Below are positions 21,859 to 33,983 of a stretch of DNA of 60,160 nt, one piece after another. Every line of letters starts with the position of its first letter. Position 1 is the stretch's first letter. Source of the stretch: Mesaphorura yosii (taxonomy: Eukaryota; Arthropoda; Collembola; Poduromorpha; Tullbergiidae); assembly GCA_009869945.1 (NCBI GenBank), contig WIXG01000418.1:1-60160 (forward strand), read 5' to 3'. Position numbers and translations under genes: made by a program. The notes below the pieces were generated by a model. It searched no databases and had not been told where the DNA came from. It saw nothing but the letters and a program-made list of their open reading frames with translations.

Positions 21859-24800
21859 ATGGCATCCAAACTCCAGGCCGTGCTTGACCCGAATTCGTGC
21901 CAAATTGTGATTTCTGGGATATCAGGAAAGTTTCCCGAGTCCAACAATATCCAAGAATTCGCTGAGAACCTGTTTAGCGGTGTGGATCTGGTGACCGAAG
22001 ATGACGAGTCCCGAAGATGGTCACGAGGAGTTTACGGCCTGCCAACAAGAACCGGAAAGCTCAAACGCCTGGACCAGTTTGATGCGACTGCATTCGGGTT
22101 GAACGAAGAACAGGCTAACGTGATGGACCCGATGCTCAGGATTCTACTAGAGTCGACCTTTGAGGCGGTGTATGACGCGGGTAAGTATGCATCCCAATTT
22201 GAGTCCTGGCGGCTGGTGGCCATTTCTCAGAGGGAGTTCTACGAATTTATTTCTGGCCGTCAGGAATTAATCCAAGCACACTTCGTGGATCCCGAACCGG
22301 AGTCTTTGTCGGGGCCGGCAAGAGTGAATCGAGTGAACTGCTCCTTTCGGATCCGGATTCAGTTAATGATTTCAATCTGGTTGGGCATTCGCGAGGAATG
22401 TTTGCTAACGCGATTTCTTACTTCTACGGCCTGCAAGGTACCAGTTTAACGACAGAAACCGCGTGTTCATCAAGCTTGCAGGCGTTGGAGCGTGCAGTGG
22501 CAGCCATTCGGAGTGGACAGTGTGACTCGGCGATCGTTGGCGGTGCTAATCTGCTGCTGAAGCCGCAAGCATCGCTCGAATTTCACAAACTCAACATGCT
22601 GTCTTTGGATGGGAAATGCAAGGCATTCGACAAATCAGGTAAGCCAGAAGTAAGACAGTGCCTGTTTTCAAGGTAGTCTGATATTTTTTCCGTAATATAG
22701 CAAACGGTTACGTGCGAAGTGAAGCCGTCGTCGTGATTTACATCCAGAAATCTGCATCAGCCCACAAGTCGTATGCGACAATACTAAATGTCAAATCCAA
22801 CTCGGATGGTTACAAGGAGCAAGGGATCACGTACCCTTCTGGACAGATGCAGCTCCGGCTTCTTCAAGAAGTGTACTCCGAAATTGGGGTAGACCCAACG
22901 CATGTTGTGTATGTAGAAGCGCATGGGACCGGGACGGCGATTGGGGACCCACAAGAAGCAAACTCCATCGCCAAGCAATTCCGCCCAGGTGCAGGTCGGA
23001 TCCCTCAAAGTAGTCCTTTGTTGATTGGATCTGTAAAAAGCAATATGGGCCACGCGGAGCATGCATCCGGGCTTTGCGCCCTCGCGAAGGTGATCGTGGC
23101 CATCCTGTACGGCAAAATTCCTGGGAACTTACATTTCTGCGATCCAAATGTAAATATTCCTGCTTTGATTGACGGCCGATTGAAGGTAGATTATTTCCAA
23201 TAATTACAGAGAGTCGCACTAAATTTGAAACCGAATTGAAGTGTTGACGGTGGCAGGTTGCTGATTCCGCCTGTGACTTACCACCACACGGAATTATTGG
23301 CGTAAACAGCTTCGGCTTTGGCGGCTCCAACGTTCATGTTATCCTGAAATCAAGCAGCTGCAGCAGTGAACTGAAGCCAGCGAACGTCTTCGTATCATCT
23401 GAGCCTTCTCAGAGTTTGTCGCTGCCGTTACTCGTACCTTTCAGTGGAAGGATCTTGAGCAGTACGACAGATACGCTGGAGAAGCTGAAGCAGTGTCTGT
23501 CCTTGGACTGTACCGAATATGTGACACACGCCGCCTCAGTGGCAGCTTTGCATCACAAAATTTACCACGAGGACATCGACATTCATCCTCACAGAGGATT
23601 CTTGATTTCGAACACCGAATCGCGAAGCTTCGTAGAAGCTTTTGTGCAAGAAAAATCTTTGGCTTCCAAATCTGAGGAACAGCCTCAAATTTGGCTTGTG
23701 TTTTCTGGTATGGGAAGCCAGTGGACAGGAATGGGGAACGACCTCATGCGGTTTGAGCCCTTCAAAGCGTCTATCCTGGAATGCTGTGCAATCTTGAAAC
23801 CTTATGACATTAATCTGTGGAACATTTTGACAAGTGATTGTGAGACGGCGCTAGAGAGCACGATAAATTCATTTGTGGCAATAGCGGCAGTTCAGGTAAG
23901 TTTTGCAGTGAAGGGTTTGACCCGTGTCACGCCACCAGTTCAAGTATCACGGGTTCGAAATATTTTCGATGCAGAATACCTAAATAACTAGTGCGAATCG
24001 GCCGCGAGTTCGAATGCGCTAAGATTTCAAATACAGGTTGTTTCAGGAGAATTGTTTCCAGAAAATTGTTCCAAGAGAATTGTTTCGGATAACTGTTTCT
24101 AGAAAATTGTTTCTGATAATGATTTCAAGAGAATTGTTTCCGGACCCAACTTTTAATATTTCTGTTGAGATTGTCGGAGTCTCGTATTACCAGAAATTTA
24201 AATGCTTTAATCTAAAACATGACTTTATGTTTTCAAACCTACTAGCTCGAACTTCAGGAAATTCTACTAAAGTCTATTCTCCAAGAGCTACTTCATCGAT
24301 CGCTCCCAGTGGGAACCCATGGCCAATTTCGTACTGAAGGTGATACCGATATATGATCGAACTTGTGATATTCGAATTGGTGACAGGCAAATCAAACAAC
24401 CGTTTGACCAAGCATCACGTCATTAAATTGATTGAGTTTTCCGTGTTTTAGATCGCGCTGGTTGACCTTCTCAATGTAATTGGAATTTCTTCGGTTGACG
24501 GAATAATCGGACACTCAATCGGGGAAAATGTTTGCGCATACATTGATGGACACGCCACAAAAGAACAAACGCTCCTTGTTCCGTACTACGCTGGATTAAT
24601 TTTCCAGGAACAACAAGCATCGCTCAGTCCCGGTACAATGGCTACGATTGGACTCTCGTGGGAAGAGATGAAAGTAAGATGTCCGTCATCCATTTACCTC
24701 GCATGTCACAATGCTCCGGACAATGTTAGCGTCGCTGGCCCCGTGGCGGACGTGCAGGCATTTGTTGAGGCGCTGAAAAGCGAAGGGATCTTTGCCCGAG

Positions 24801-27358
24801 GAATTGCAGCAGGACAAGCGTTCCATTCTCCATACATTTCAATCATGAGCGAAAAACTGGAGGAGGCGCTACTTATCAATCACGTCCTGCCTCAAAACTC
24901 CAAGAAAGAAAGGTCTAGCAAATGGGTCAGCACCTCGTACCCTGAACAAGAGTGGAGCTCAGAGCAATCAAAGTACATTTCAGCAGCCTACTTTGCCCAT
25001 AATTTAGTCTCGCCGGTCTTGTTCAAAGAAGCACTGGAGAAAATTCCGACCCACTCTATCGTGCTAGAAATCGGACCACATTGCTTGCTAAAACCAATTC
25101 TTAAACGGTCTCTGAGCAAAGTCAACGCAATCGTGCTGGGCATTTCCGACAAGAATGCAGCTGACAACGCTGTGCATGTTTTGTCGACTATTGGCAAGCT
25201 CTGGACCAGTAATCGTCACCTGAGGATAAACTGGGCGTGTCTGTACGAGAACACGAATGCCCAAGTACCAGTATTGCTTGGTTCTTTGGTATCATGGGAC
25301 CATACACATTCATTCAGAGTCGTCAACTTCGAACAAGTGAGCCCTGTCCTATAAAGTAGCAACAATTTGAGCTTATCAAAAGTAATTTACATGTACAGGA
25401 TTCCAAATCGGCCCGCGTAGACACGGTGAAGATTTCTCTGGAACAAAGTCCATTCCTCAGGGACTACAAAATCGGTGACCAAATCGTTTTTCCAGGCATT
25501 GGATACTTGATTTTAGTCTGGAAGCACTTGGCGCATAGTCGACAATACGAGCATGAGCGTCTGGCTATCATGTTTGAGGACGTGCACTTTTATAAAATGG
25601 TTCCCTTGAGTGAAGATGAGATAAATGTCACCCGGTTCGCAACAAATGCCCTGGAAGGGAACGGCAAATTTGAAGTTATTCATGATAAGTTGGTTGTGTG
25701 CTCGGGACGGGCGAAACTGGTGGAGAGCAATGGGCTGCATTTGCAAAATGGTCAAACCGGATGCGTCCCGGGTCCAAATGATACTGAAAACTGTAAGTCG
25801 ATTGCAAACGATAACGATGGACATGGTAGCGTCCAACAATTGGTTAAACGAGTTAGGGCACAACTTTGAGCAACTCTACACACTGAAGCAAGCAATTGGT
25901 GCAATCATGCACCTTTGGTTACGTTTGCCTCTATATTCGACACTTTTTCCATTTTGTAGACAACGTCGCATCTGTGCATTGGTCTGGGAACTGGATCGAG
26001 TACTTGGAGTCAGTGGTTCAACTCGCATCTCCTTCAGAGTTCCAGCTAGAATTTAAACAGGGTCTGGGCAAGACCTCAACCGTACGGAGTCCACTGCTTT
26101 CGAGCTTGGACTACGCTTACATTGATCCAGATCAACTCGTCAGGCACCAAGAGATTGAAACTACTACGCCCACACGTGAGAATTTTATTTCACTTTACAC
26201 AAACCATGGCAAGCGGGAACAATGGCCTCATCGTCAACTGCACAAATCATAATCCATTTTGTTTGTTCAATAGAACTACTGGCGTGCAAGATCAATCCAC
26301 GTGTCGTAACTGTTCCCGGAGTTGTGCTTCGTGGACTTCGCTTCAAAACCAGTTCAGGATTTCTGGACAAAATCTCGAGTAAAAATCTGGATAATTCTGT
26401 GGCGAAATTGGTACACAAAATTCTTCCGTTTGAGCCCACAAACTTACAACCCCAACGCCAGTACAAAGTGCAATATGCGTTAGTGGATTTCGTTCACGCG
26501 CCCAGCTCGAGACTTTCCTTGAAGTCTTTTGCGGGAATTAATTCAAGCGGAGAGCAAGTGATGGGATTGTCTCCAGCAGATGCCCGCTTTGTGTGGAAAG
26601 TTCCAACAGGTTGGAAATTGCAGGATGCTGCGACAGTTCCGTTCGCGTACACTGTTGCGTTTTATGCCCTTCAAATTAAGGCCGAACTCCACGCTGGTGA
26701 CAGCGTTCTAATTCATTCGGGCATGAATGCAATTGGCCAGGCTTCCATTGCGGTGGCAGTCGCACTTGGGTGCAGTGCCGCAGTTTTCGTCACAGTGAAG
26801 TCGTGTCAAGAGAAAAAGGTTCTGACGTCCAGGTATCCAGAACTCAACGAAGAGCAAGTCTTTGTTACGAATGCGAAAGGGTTTGGCTTCGCTCATCAAG
26901 TGCTGGACGCGACAAATGGCTGTGGGATTGACGTCGTAATGAATGCGGGCATGGGAGATGCTTCCCTGCAGGAATCGATCTCATGCCTGAGACAGCATGG
27001 GCGGTTCCTTCATCTTCACGATCACGGCTCTGATTGCGATGGCGATCGTGATCATGGGAGAGTCTCATTGGGATTAGCGTGCTTCTTGAACAACATTACT
27101 TTCTGCGGAATCAATATAAACGACGACTCGGGAATATTCACATGCAATTCGAAATCGAATATGAAAGAGCGCACCTACGAACTCTTATCCACCGGAATTC
27201 AATCAGGAATCGTGAGGCCGATCCAGAACCTGAACGTTATTGAACCGGAAGAGCTCGGCAAACTCTCACCTCTGGAATTCAATGGAAATCCGTCGCCGTT
27301 CAACGGATGGGTTGTGATTAAATATTCACAAGCACAAGCAAGAGAAGAAAGTTACTAA
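21859..27358 (+). CDS. Truncated fatty-acid-synthase-like protein (KS-AT-DH*-ER*)
   Basis: Animal FAS builds fatty acids by iterative KS-AT-DH-ER-KR-ACP-TE chemistry on about 2,400 residues; this model is 1,480 aa. Exons: 21859-22180, 22264-22638, 22701-23185, 23257-23895, 24452-25336, 25399-25792, 25857-25898, 25960-26175, 26274-27358. The ketosynthase is intact (Cys175 in ETACSSS, His307 in EAHGTGT, His350 in MGHAEHASG). The acyltransferase has Ser629 in GHSIGE and an AFHS motif. The dehydratase His is replaced: the family DHxxxG reads DYKIGD (Tyr925). The pseudo-methyltransferase is absent. The ER domain is recognisable but lacks the LNFRD motif, and its nucleotide loop is altered (SGMNAIGQ at about 1268-1275 for SGSGGVGQ). 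Translation stops at TAA 27356-27358 with no KR, ACP or thioesterase. The short exon at 25857-25898 could start at 25830 instead. It may act with partners or be a derived paralogue; a frame-broken copy is not indicated. Confidence 0.87.
24038..24147. repeat. 14-bp minisatellite in a FAS-like intron
   Basis: About eight diverged, tandem copies of a unit near TTGTTTCNNGAGAA, most exactly 14 nt, inside the 556-nt fourth intron (23896-24451), by far the longest intron of this gene. Confidence 0.8.
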
Positions 27359-27372
27359 CAGAAAAACTCAGT

Positions 27373-27378
27373 TTTATT
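27373..27378 (-). terminator. Poly(A) signal of the FATP gene
   Basis: AATAAA on the - strand, 63-68 nt after the FATP stop and only 15 nt beyond the FAS-like stop, so the two transcripts should overlap. Confidence 0.5.
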
Positions 27379-27418
27379 TACACAACCTTTGTAGTAATTT
27401 CTCATTCTTACTAACATT

Positions 27419-27424
27419 ATTAAA
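27419..27424 (+). terminator. Poly(A) signal (ATTAAA) of the FAS-like gene
   Basis: ATTAAA 61 nt after the FAS-like stop. Cleavage after it would run into the last exon of the convergent FATP gene. Confidence 0.4.
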
Positions 27425-27440
27425 GTTTCGAACTACACAT

Positions 27441-30139
27441 TTATAGTTTTACCTTTCCACTGACAATATTTGTATACAGATCTTTATCAAGTGGAACGTA
27501 TTTTGAATTTGAGTAAAAGTATATTGGATCTTTAAGCTTATTCACATCGAAGCCATCCTTCTGCAGTCCCATTTTTTTCAGCTTGAATGTGCCTGGAAAT
27601 CAAATTCACGAAATAAATTGCATGCAGACCTGTTTTTATGACGAGTCAAACAAATGCTGATGTTGCATTACCTGTGATGTCAATTTCCTTAATTTTCCGC
27701 ACAAACAAGGGCCGGGCGTAGCTTGGCAGCTGCTGCGTAATTTCACTTGCTAGTAAATCTAAGTCCAAAGTATCGTCTGTATTAAGGATAGCGACCATGC
27801 CAGCTCGGCCGTCTGTATTAGGAATCTCAACACCATACACGATGGTATCTTTAAGATCAACCACTTTGTTGATTACAGCCTCAACTTCCGTGGTCGACAC
27901 ATTCTCGCCCTTCCAGCGGAACGTGTCGCCAATTCTGTCCTTGAAGTAGACGTAACCATCGTCGTCCATGACCAAAATGTCTCCTGAACGGAATGCCATG
28001 TCTCCTTTATGGTTGATGTCACGAACGAGTTTTTTCTCCTTCGAGTTATGGTCCGAGTATCTGAAAAATATTAAATCAGCGTGATGCTATGCTGTGAATA
28101 AGCTCGAAGAAGGAGATAAAGAGATTCTACTTACCCTTCAAAATCTGTCAGTGGACGCTTCTTGTTAATAATTCCCACGAGTTCTCCGGGTTCGTTGAAT
28201 TTACTTCGAATGCAGAGACCAGTGAGTGGGTCGCGTTCCGGTTCTCCTGAGCATGGATCTACCTTGATCAACACGACAGGAACAAGTGGCAAGAAAATCC
28301 GTGGAACAAACCCGACGGCTCCGACTTTCCCATCGAAGTTTACTGCAGAATAGGAATCCTAAATTAATATAACTGCTTGTTTTCTGCAATCAGACGTAAA
28401 GGGCGACTTACTGATATTGCAGTTTCCTTCCGTTGAACCATAAATCTCAGCAATGTTCTTGATGCTGAATCGCGTTGTAAAATCCACCCAAATCTCAGAT
28501 CGTAAACCATTGCCAATCATCAGTCTTACGTTGTGCTGTGTGTCTTTACGGTTCGGAGGTTGACTGAGTAAATACCGGCAGATCTCTCCAATGTATTGTG
28601 CAACCTTACAAGAAGTTATTTAAGGCCATTAGGCCACTGTTCGTGCTGTTAATGCCAAAATCATTGGGTTAATTAATGACTTACAGTGACTTCAAATCTA
28701 ACGCAATCTTGCCAAAAGTACGTCGCTGAAAACTTTCTACGGAAGGCAACGGGGACTCCGAACAACAAGGCTTGGCCAATTCCAATGATATTTGCCACTG
28801 AATGATAAAGGGGTAGGGCAGTGTACAAAACATCTCCTGGTCGGAAGCCATCCATGTAATGAGACGCCATCGCACCGAGCATGTATCTAAATTATGTCCA
28901 ACTTTGTACATGCAAAACTTAACATATAGACATTCGTTTGTAAATTACCTTCCATGCTTAATGATAGCAGCTTTCGGAAGCCCCGTCGTTCCTGAAATAT
29001 CAGATTGCATCATTGTAGATCAGTTGGAAATAGTCTCATTCTCGCAATAGCATTCTAGTCGTGTGCCTAGTACCTGATGTGTAGATGTAAAACAGGCAAT
29101 CATTGAAGTTGACGCGTTCTTTGGGCCTTGGTGTGTCATCTGAGATATTATTGTTATTGAGTTGCATAAATAAATCAACCGCAATTGATGATGTAATCGC
29201 TGATTTCGATTTCTCCTTCATAGGCACTCTGGAATCACATGTATATTTCGGACAGTCTATCTCAATGTCTGCAACAGCTGCAATTTAGAGAAAGTGGGCC
29301 GATAAGGAAATTATGTAAGCACAAATTAACGAAGAATCGAAATGCACGAGTCGAAGTCGCAACCTCCTGCCAAGTCAAGTTAGTTACGCAGTACCTTTTT
29401 CGACCTCCATTCCAAAAATTAAGGCCTTGCATTGAGCAGCTTCCAGGCAATGTTGCAGCGGTTTCAGACGTAAGTTGAAATTGATGAGAGCCGGAATTAC
29501 CCCAATCTGACAATAACAGCGGGCATTATGAAGGGGCGAACTCATATGACTTAACAAGAGACGGATTACCTTTGCAAGTCCTAACCAAATGGCTATAAAC
29601 TCTGGGCAATTTTCCATGAAAACTCCTACTTTGTCCCCTTTTCTTAAACCTTGCTCCAGAAAGTAGTTTCCAATGCGATTGCTGACTTCGTTCACCTGTC
29701 CAATGCATGACATGAATATTCCATTATCATACACTGCTTTTTCAAACGGTCATTAGCAATTAGCACTTCATTAATCTCATTACATCTTTGAACGTCCATT
29801 TCTGGTCTTCAAAAAGAAAGCAAGTCTTGAGTGGGTGTCGCTTCACGATTTTCTGGAAATAATCGGGGACGGTGATGTTGTAGTACTGACAACGCTGCAA
29901 CTTCCACGAAAACTGTATCACACGCCACAGGCCTCTGTAGTACACGGGAAACACGTGTTAGAGCCAGAGCCTCCGCTTTACATGGGACAATGAAGGACCG
30001 GACCGAACCGAACCGGTTGAACCCTCTCTTACCTGAGATCTCTTGGTGCTTTCCTTATCACAGCCGATGCAAACTTGGACTTCTTAACAGCTAAAACCAC
30101 GAGCGTTGCGAGTCCGAATAGGACGGCAGGGATCCACAT
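27441..30139 (-). CDS. FATP: Fatty acid transport protein / very-long-chain acyl-CoA synthetase (SLC27 family)
   Basis: Membrane enzyme that activates long and very long fatty acids to acyl-CoA and so drives their uptake. Eleven exons on the - strand: 30139-30033, 29934-29784, 29695-29570, 29506-29395, 29226-29074, 28991-28949, 28886-28685, 28604-28412, 28342-28135, 28060-27672, 27592-27441. They give 611 aa, near the family norm. Seen: N-terminal membrane anchor after ATG 30139, AMP-binding loop YIYTSGTTGLPKAA (around 211-225), YGSTEGNCNI (353-362) and the SLC27 signature DRIGDTFRWKGENVSTTEVE (473-492). It ends SGKVKL like other FATPs. The ATP-binding loop is divided between a 153-nt and a 43-nt exon. 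It is convergent with the FAS-like gene, 82 nt separating their stop codons. Which SLC27 paralogue it is cannot be told. Confidence 0.95.
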
Positions 30140-31803
30140 GATTGGTAATGTACTACTGATTGACAAGCAACGAAGAGTTGGGCACGAGTTCGAAATTCAC
30201 CATTCACAGAGGAAGAAGTCAGTCACGCCCGGCACGGCTCAGGTTTCCTTTCCGCAGGCACCTGTAGGGTTGAGGCAGACAACCAAAATGAAACTAACGC
30301 TAGAAACTGAATTTATGATGCTGGGAAAAGTCTTGGAGTTCAGTGAGGTCGCGGCGCCCCGTGTCGAATGGATCTCCCACGCTCACGCTCTTGCTCTGGA
30401 GGTTGTTCGCAGTGGTCGCTCCGTCAAGTAAAGCTTCGTCAAATGCTTGTTGTTTTAACGCACTCACTGACAAAGATTAACATTTCGGCTATCGGCATGC
30501 ATGCTGCTTGCTGCTCAGTCTGTCTAAAGTAACTAAAGAACCGATGCTAATAAACTCATAAACATAACATAGGTACGTGTGAATGAATAAGCAACGAGCG
30601 AGTAGTGCAAGACAGTAAAGAGAGGGATTTTTTTGTGCGAGACAAGTCTTCTTTCCATTGGATTTCGACATCATAAAATATCGTACGATGCTTGCAAGTT
30701 GCGTGTGAGTGAGATGCACCCTCACCGCATTCGCATGGAGAGCATGGCAATGGGAATGGGAAGCACGGCGAGGCGAGGCAACGACAGTTTAAAAGTCAAG
30801 TCAGTCGCAAGTAAACTCGAACAACTCTTTATGGTACATCTAATTGCTATACCAATACCAAGCCTCAGTCTCAGCCTCCAAGCTGTGTGGCTCATGGAGA
30901 GTTCATCTTGTCTTCTGCTCATCCTTTGATGAGTTCTGAGTTTCTGAGTATCTGTTAATGCTGCTAACTATAAATTTGGGTACGCGAGTCCGCTTATCGC
31001 GTGTGCAGTCGGGCAGAGTTGAGACTCGAGACCACGCAAACAACCGGTCACAACTTCACCCTTGACTTAAAGATAATTTAAAGTTCAATTCATTGATTAT
31101 GGAATGACTTGTTAATAGTAGCCGGCCAATGGAGCATGAATGAGACTACTGTAGAGACTGCACTGACCCTTGAAAAGGGCACAATCGTATGATACCGGCT
31201 CGTGGAATCTTTCTTTAACCTGCGCAACCTCCAGTCATTTTGACAGTAACTTGGCCTGGCCTGGTTTCGGCGTCTGGCCAATCAATGTATCCTGCGCCTA
31301 CAATGTATGTACTCAAAATAACAAACTTACTTGAACTGAAGTGGATTGCGGTCGGTCTTCTGTTAGCTCCGCGTACTTGTGCTCGTTTCTGACATGTCAA
31401 ATGTCATGTCAGGTGTCATGTTCCAGAATCGTAAACGGAAAACAGATTAGGATGGAACAGGAATTGAGATCGTTCAGGTTTTCAAGTGGGCACAACAAAG
31501 TTCAGGAGGTTGCTGGACGGCAGCGAGTTCACAAACTAACTACGGAGGAACTTGTACCAAATCAGCAAAATAGAAACTGACAATCTGAGCAACGACGCAT
31601 TTTCAGCAAGCACAAACGCAGAACATCGTGAGTGCATGCACTTCGTAAAATGCTAATAGTGCTAATTTCCTGTGACTTTCGCACCGTAATGTCATATACT
31701 GAAGTAATTCCGAGCATGCATGAAGGGAGTGCAGTCAGTGAACAGTCCCAATTGCAAAAATACAAATAACGCAATACAAAATTCGCAATGCAACGCCTTT
31801 TCT

Positions 31804-31827
31804 ATGCCATGGCATGCCATGCCATGC
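31804..31827. repeat. Short palindromic ATGCC repeat
   Basis: Runs of ATGCC and its complement GGCAT build nested palindromes, including GCCATGGC and GGCATGCC, over 24 nt. Function unknown. Confidence 0.5.
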
Positions 31828-32677
31828 ACTCGAACTCGATGACTCTACTTCACTCCACCACACTTCAGCCTTCAGCGTGAAGATAAACTTTAATTTGACT
31901 TTGACTCCACGTTCATTCATTGCGACTCGGCTTCACCGTCACCATCGCCGTTTTGTAACATGAACCTGTTTTTTTTTGTAGCATGGAGTTGTAGTAATGG
32001 GTTTCGATTTCAATTTCAAGTTTATCACTACATTCTGCATTATCGATTGAGATGACTCAACCTGAACCTGCACTTGTAATTAACGCAACGTGGATTGGTG
32101 CACTGGGTGACATGTTTCTGAGTATTTAGCACGTTCAACCTTCACCCATTCAATTATGGTTGATCATGCGTTGCGTTGAGAAGTGCATATGAAATTGCCA
32201 ATTGCACCATAACATGACGTGCCTCACCTTGCTTCGATTCATTCTAATGTTTTGCAAGATTGGTGCGATCCGATGAAGAAATTGTTAACCCTCACCACGA
32301 AGCGAACTTCCACACTTGGCATTTATACAGCACTGCGTTGTTCATTTTCATGTCAAATGGAGACAAGAGTAGCAAACAATAGCAAGTATAATAATAATTA
32401 GTGCTTTATTCTCTATCTGTCAAATGTTTCATGCGAGTGTTATTTATAACCTCAATCAAATGGATATTCCGGATGGTTCATTCCTCTGCAAAGCAAAGTA
32501 AACAAAAACTCCAGTACTAGAGTCACGTATATCTCATTTTCCTTGTATTTTCCGTTCTCATTAGCTGAAGCCCGTGAGCTCATTAAATGTTTACTCACCC
32601 TGGAAAATAATCAAATGTGCGTGCGAAACTGCCCCTATCAAGTGTATGCAGTGAATTCATATCGTGCTCATCCAGCT

Positions 32678-32686
32678 CAAAGTCCA
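32678..32686 (+). promoter_or_regulatory. HNF4-type half-site near the reductase 3' end
   Basis: A third CAAAGTCCA match (preceded by GCT), 48 nt past the reductase stop codon. Single match; function is inferred. Confidence 0.2.
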
Positions 32687-32733
32687 GACTCTGATAAATT
32701 ATTAAAAAACCACCACACAATCATTGTTAACAA

Positions 32734-33983
32734 TTAAAAGCACATAAATACACTCGTCAATGCTTTGAAATCTGCATGGCTCACATTGATATTTTGTCGC
32801 ATTCTGTCCGGTGACCTGCTTTTGGGAATCACGGAAATATTTTGCTGCGTTAAAAACCGGAGCGCGATATGAGCCGGAGTCTTCCCGTATTTGCGTGCGA
32901 TGGCAGTGACCATTTCATTGGATAGCAATAAATCTGGCTGCTGCGGCTGCGGTTTTGAGACAACACTGCAAAAGGGGAAAATCACACAGCAATGTAAAGT
33001 CAGCAATTTTTATCAACACAGCGCGTTGAGTTGGAATGGAATTTTAAATTCTCATTACGAATGATTTTCGTTGACGTCCATCGGCTGGCACGCTGGCACC
33101 GGCGTCGTAGACTCTTCGTTTGCAATTCTGGCAAGTACTCGAGCCGGTGAGCCCAAAGGCGCAAAAGCGGTGACATGAATTCCGTATTTTGCGCAGACGT
33201 CCCGTAATTTATGTTGTTGGATGTAGGCATTCGTCTCAATCTGCAAACCGGAACAACAATCTTATTGCAAAATGCAATAATACTGCCATTCTAACAATAG
33301 AGTCCAACAGAGCAAATGCATTTGTATTAAACCACCTACTTGCAATACTGAAGGTGAAATCCTTGCGACTCTACAAATGCGGTGGATTTGCCGCACCGAG
33401 AAATTGGAGACACCAATTGATCGGGTCAGTCCCAAATCGACCAACGCTTCCATCGCTTTCCATACCGATTCCAAATCCGTTGAATAGTCGAACATGATTT
33501 GACCGCGCACATCTTTTAGAACCAGCTCGTCATTGTCTTTGTACACCAGCCCAATCGGCCAATGAATGAGATACAAGTCGGTGTACGCCAATTGCAAGTT
33601 ATTCAGCGAAAGCTGAAGAAAGTGCTGCACTTTTTCCGGATGCATTCCAATGCTTGGAAGCTGTAACACAACAACGGATCAAAATGAAGTTAAACAAACA
33701 CTGAACTTATTAGCAGTCAGCTGCTCAGATCGGGTGTTCTTACTTTCGTCGTGATAAACACGTCCTCTCGTTTCAACTTCCCAGTTGCAAACCATTTCGC
33801 CAGGACGGATCCCAGTGGTTTTTCAGTTTTGTACAAGTACGCGGTATCAAAATGTCTATAGCCCGCTTCCAGTGCGGTTTCGATATATGTTTCTGTCTGC
33901 GCGTCGTCGCTTGAAGGTCCAAATGCCGTCCCAAACCCGACGATTGGCATCTTTTGTCCATTGTTGAGCTCAGCCGCTTGCAT
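32734..33983 (-). CDS. Aldo-keto reductase (AKR superfamily)
   Basis: NADPH-dependent cytosolic reductase of aldehydes and ketones. Four exons on the - strand: 33983-33744, 33660-33340, 33240-33059, 32965-32734, giving 324 aa, the usual length. The catalytic tetrad is complete and correctly spaced: Asp46 and Tyr51 in HFDTAYLY, Lys80 in FITTK, His113 in YLIHWP. Also present are TRSIGVSNF, QIETNAYIQQ, TAFAPLGSP (loop) and the C-terminal cofactor block VIPKSRSPDRMRQN. Substrate specificity lies in the C-terminal loop and cannot be deduced. Within this neighbourhood, reduction of fatty aldehydes or ketones is a reasonable guess. It is divergent from the OXNAD1-type gene, and both predicted products use nicotinamide cofactors. 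Confidence 0.95.

Larger units (their letters stand above)
30140..32733. other. 2.6-kb interval between FATP and the aldo-keto reductase
   Basis: Upstream of FATP and downstream of the reductase. No supported exon. It contains a short ATGCC palindromic repeat (31804-31827), a possible - strand poly(A) signal for the reductase (TTTATT 32405-32410) and a CAAAGTCCA match. Confidence 0.4.

Noticed and set aside
23920..23965. ACCCGTG...CACGGGT hairpin with GGTTCGAA, looking like a tRNA arm
   Set aside because: No cloverleaf can be completed around it; it lies in an intron of the FAS-like gene.
21859..27358. FAS-like gene as a pseudogene
   Set aside because: Nine exons keep frame over 1,480 codons with intact KS and AT active sites; loss is limited to specific domains, which suggests remodelling and not random decay.
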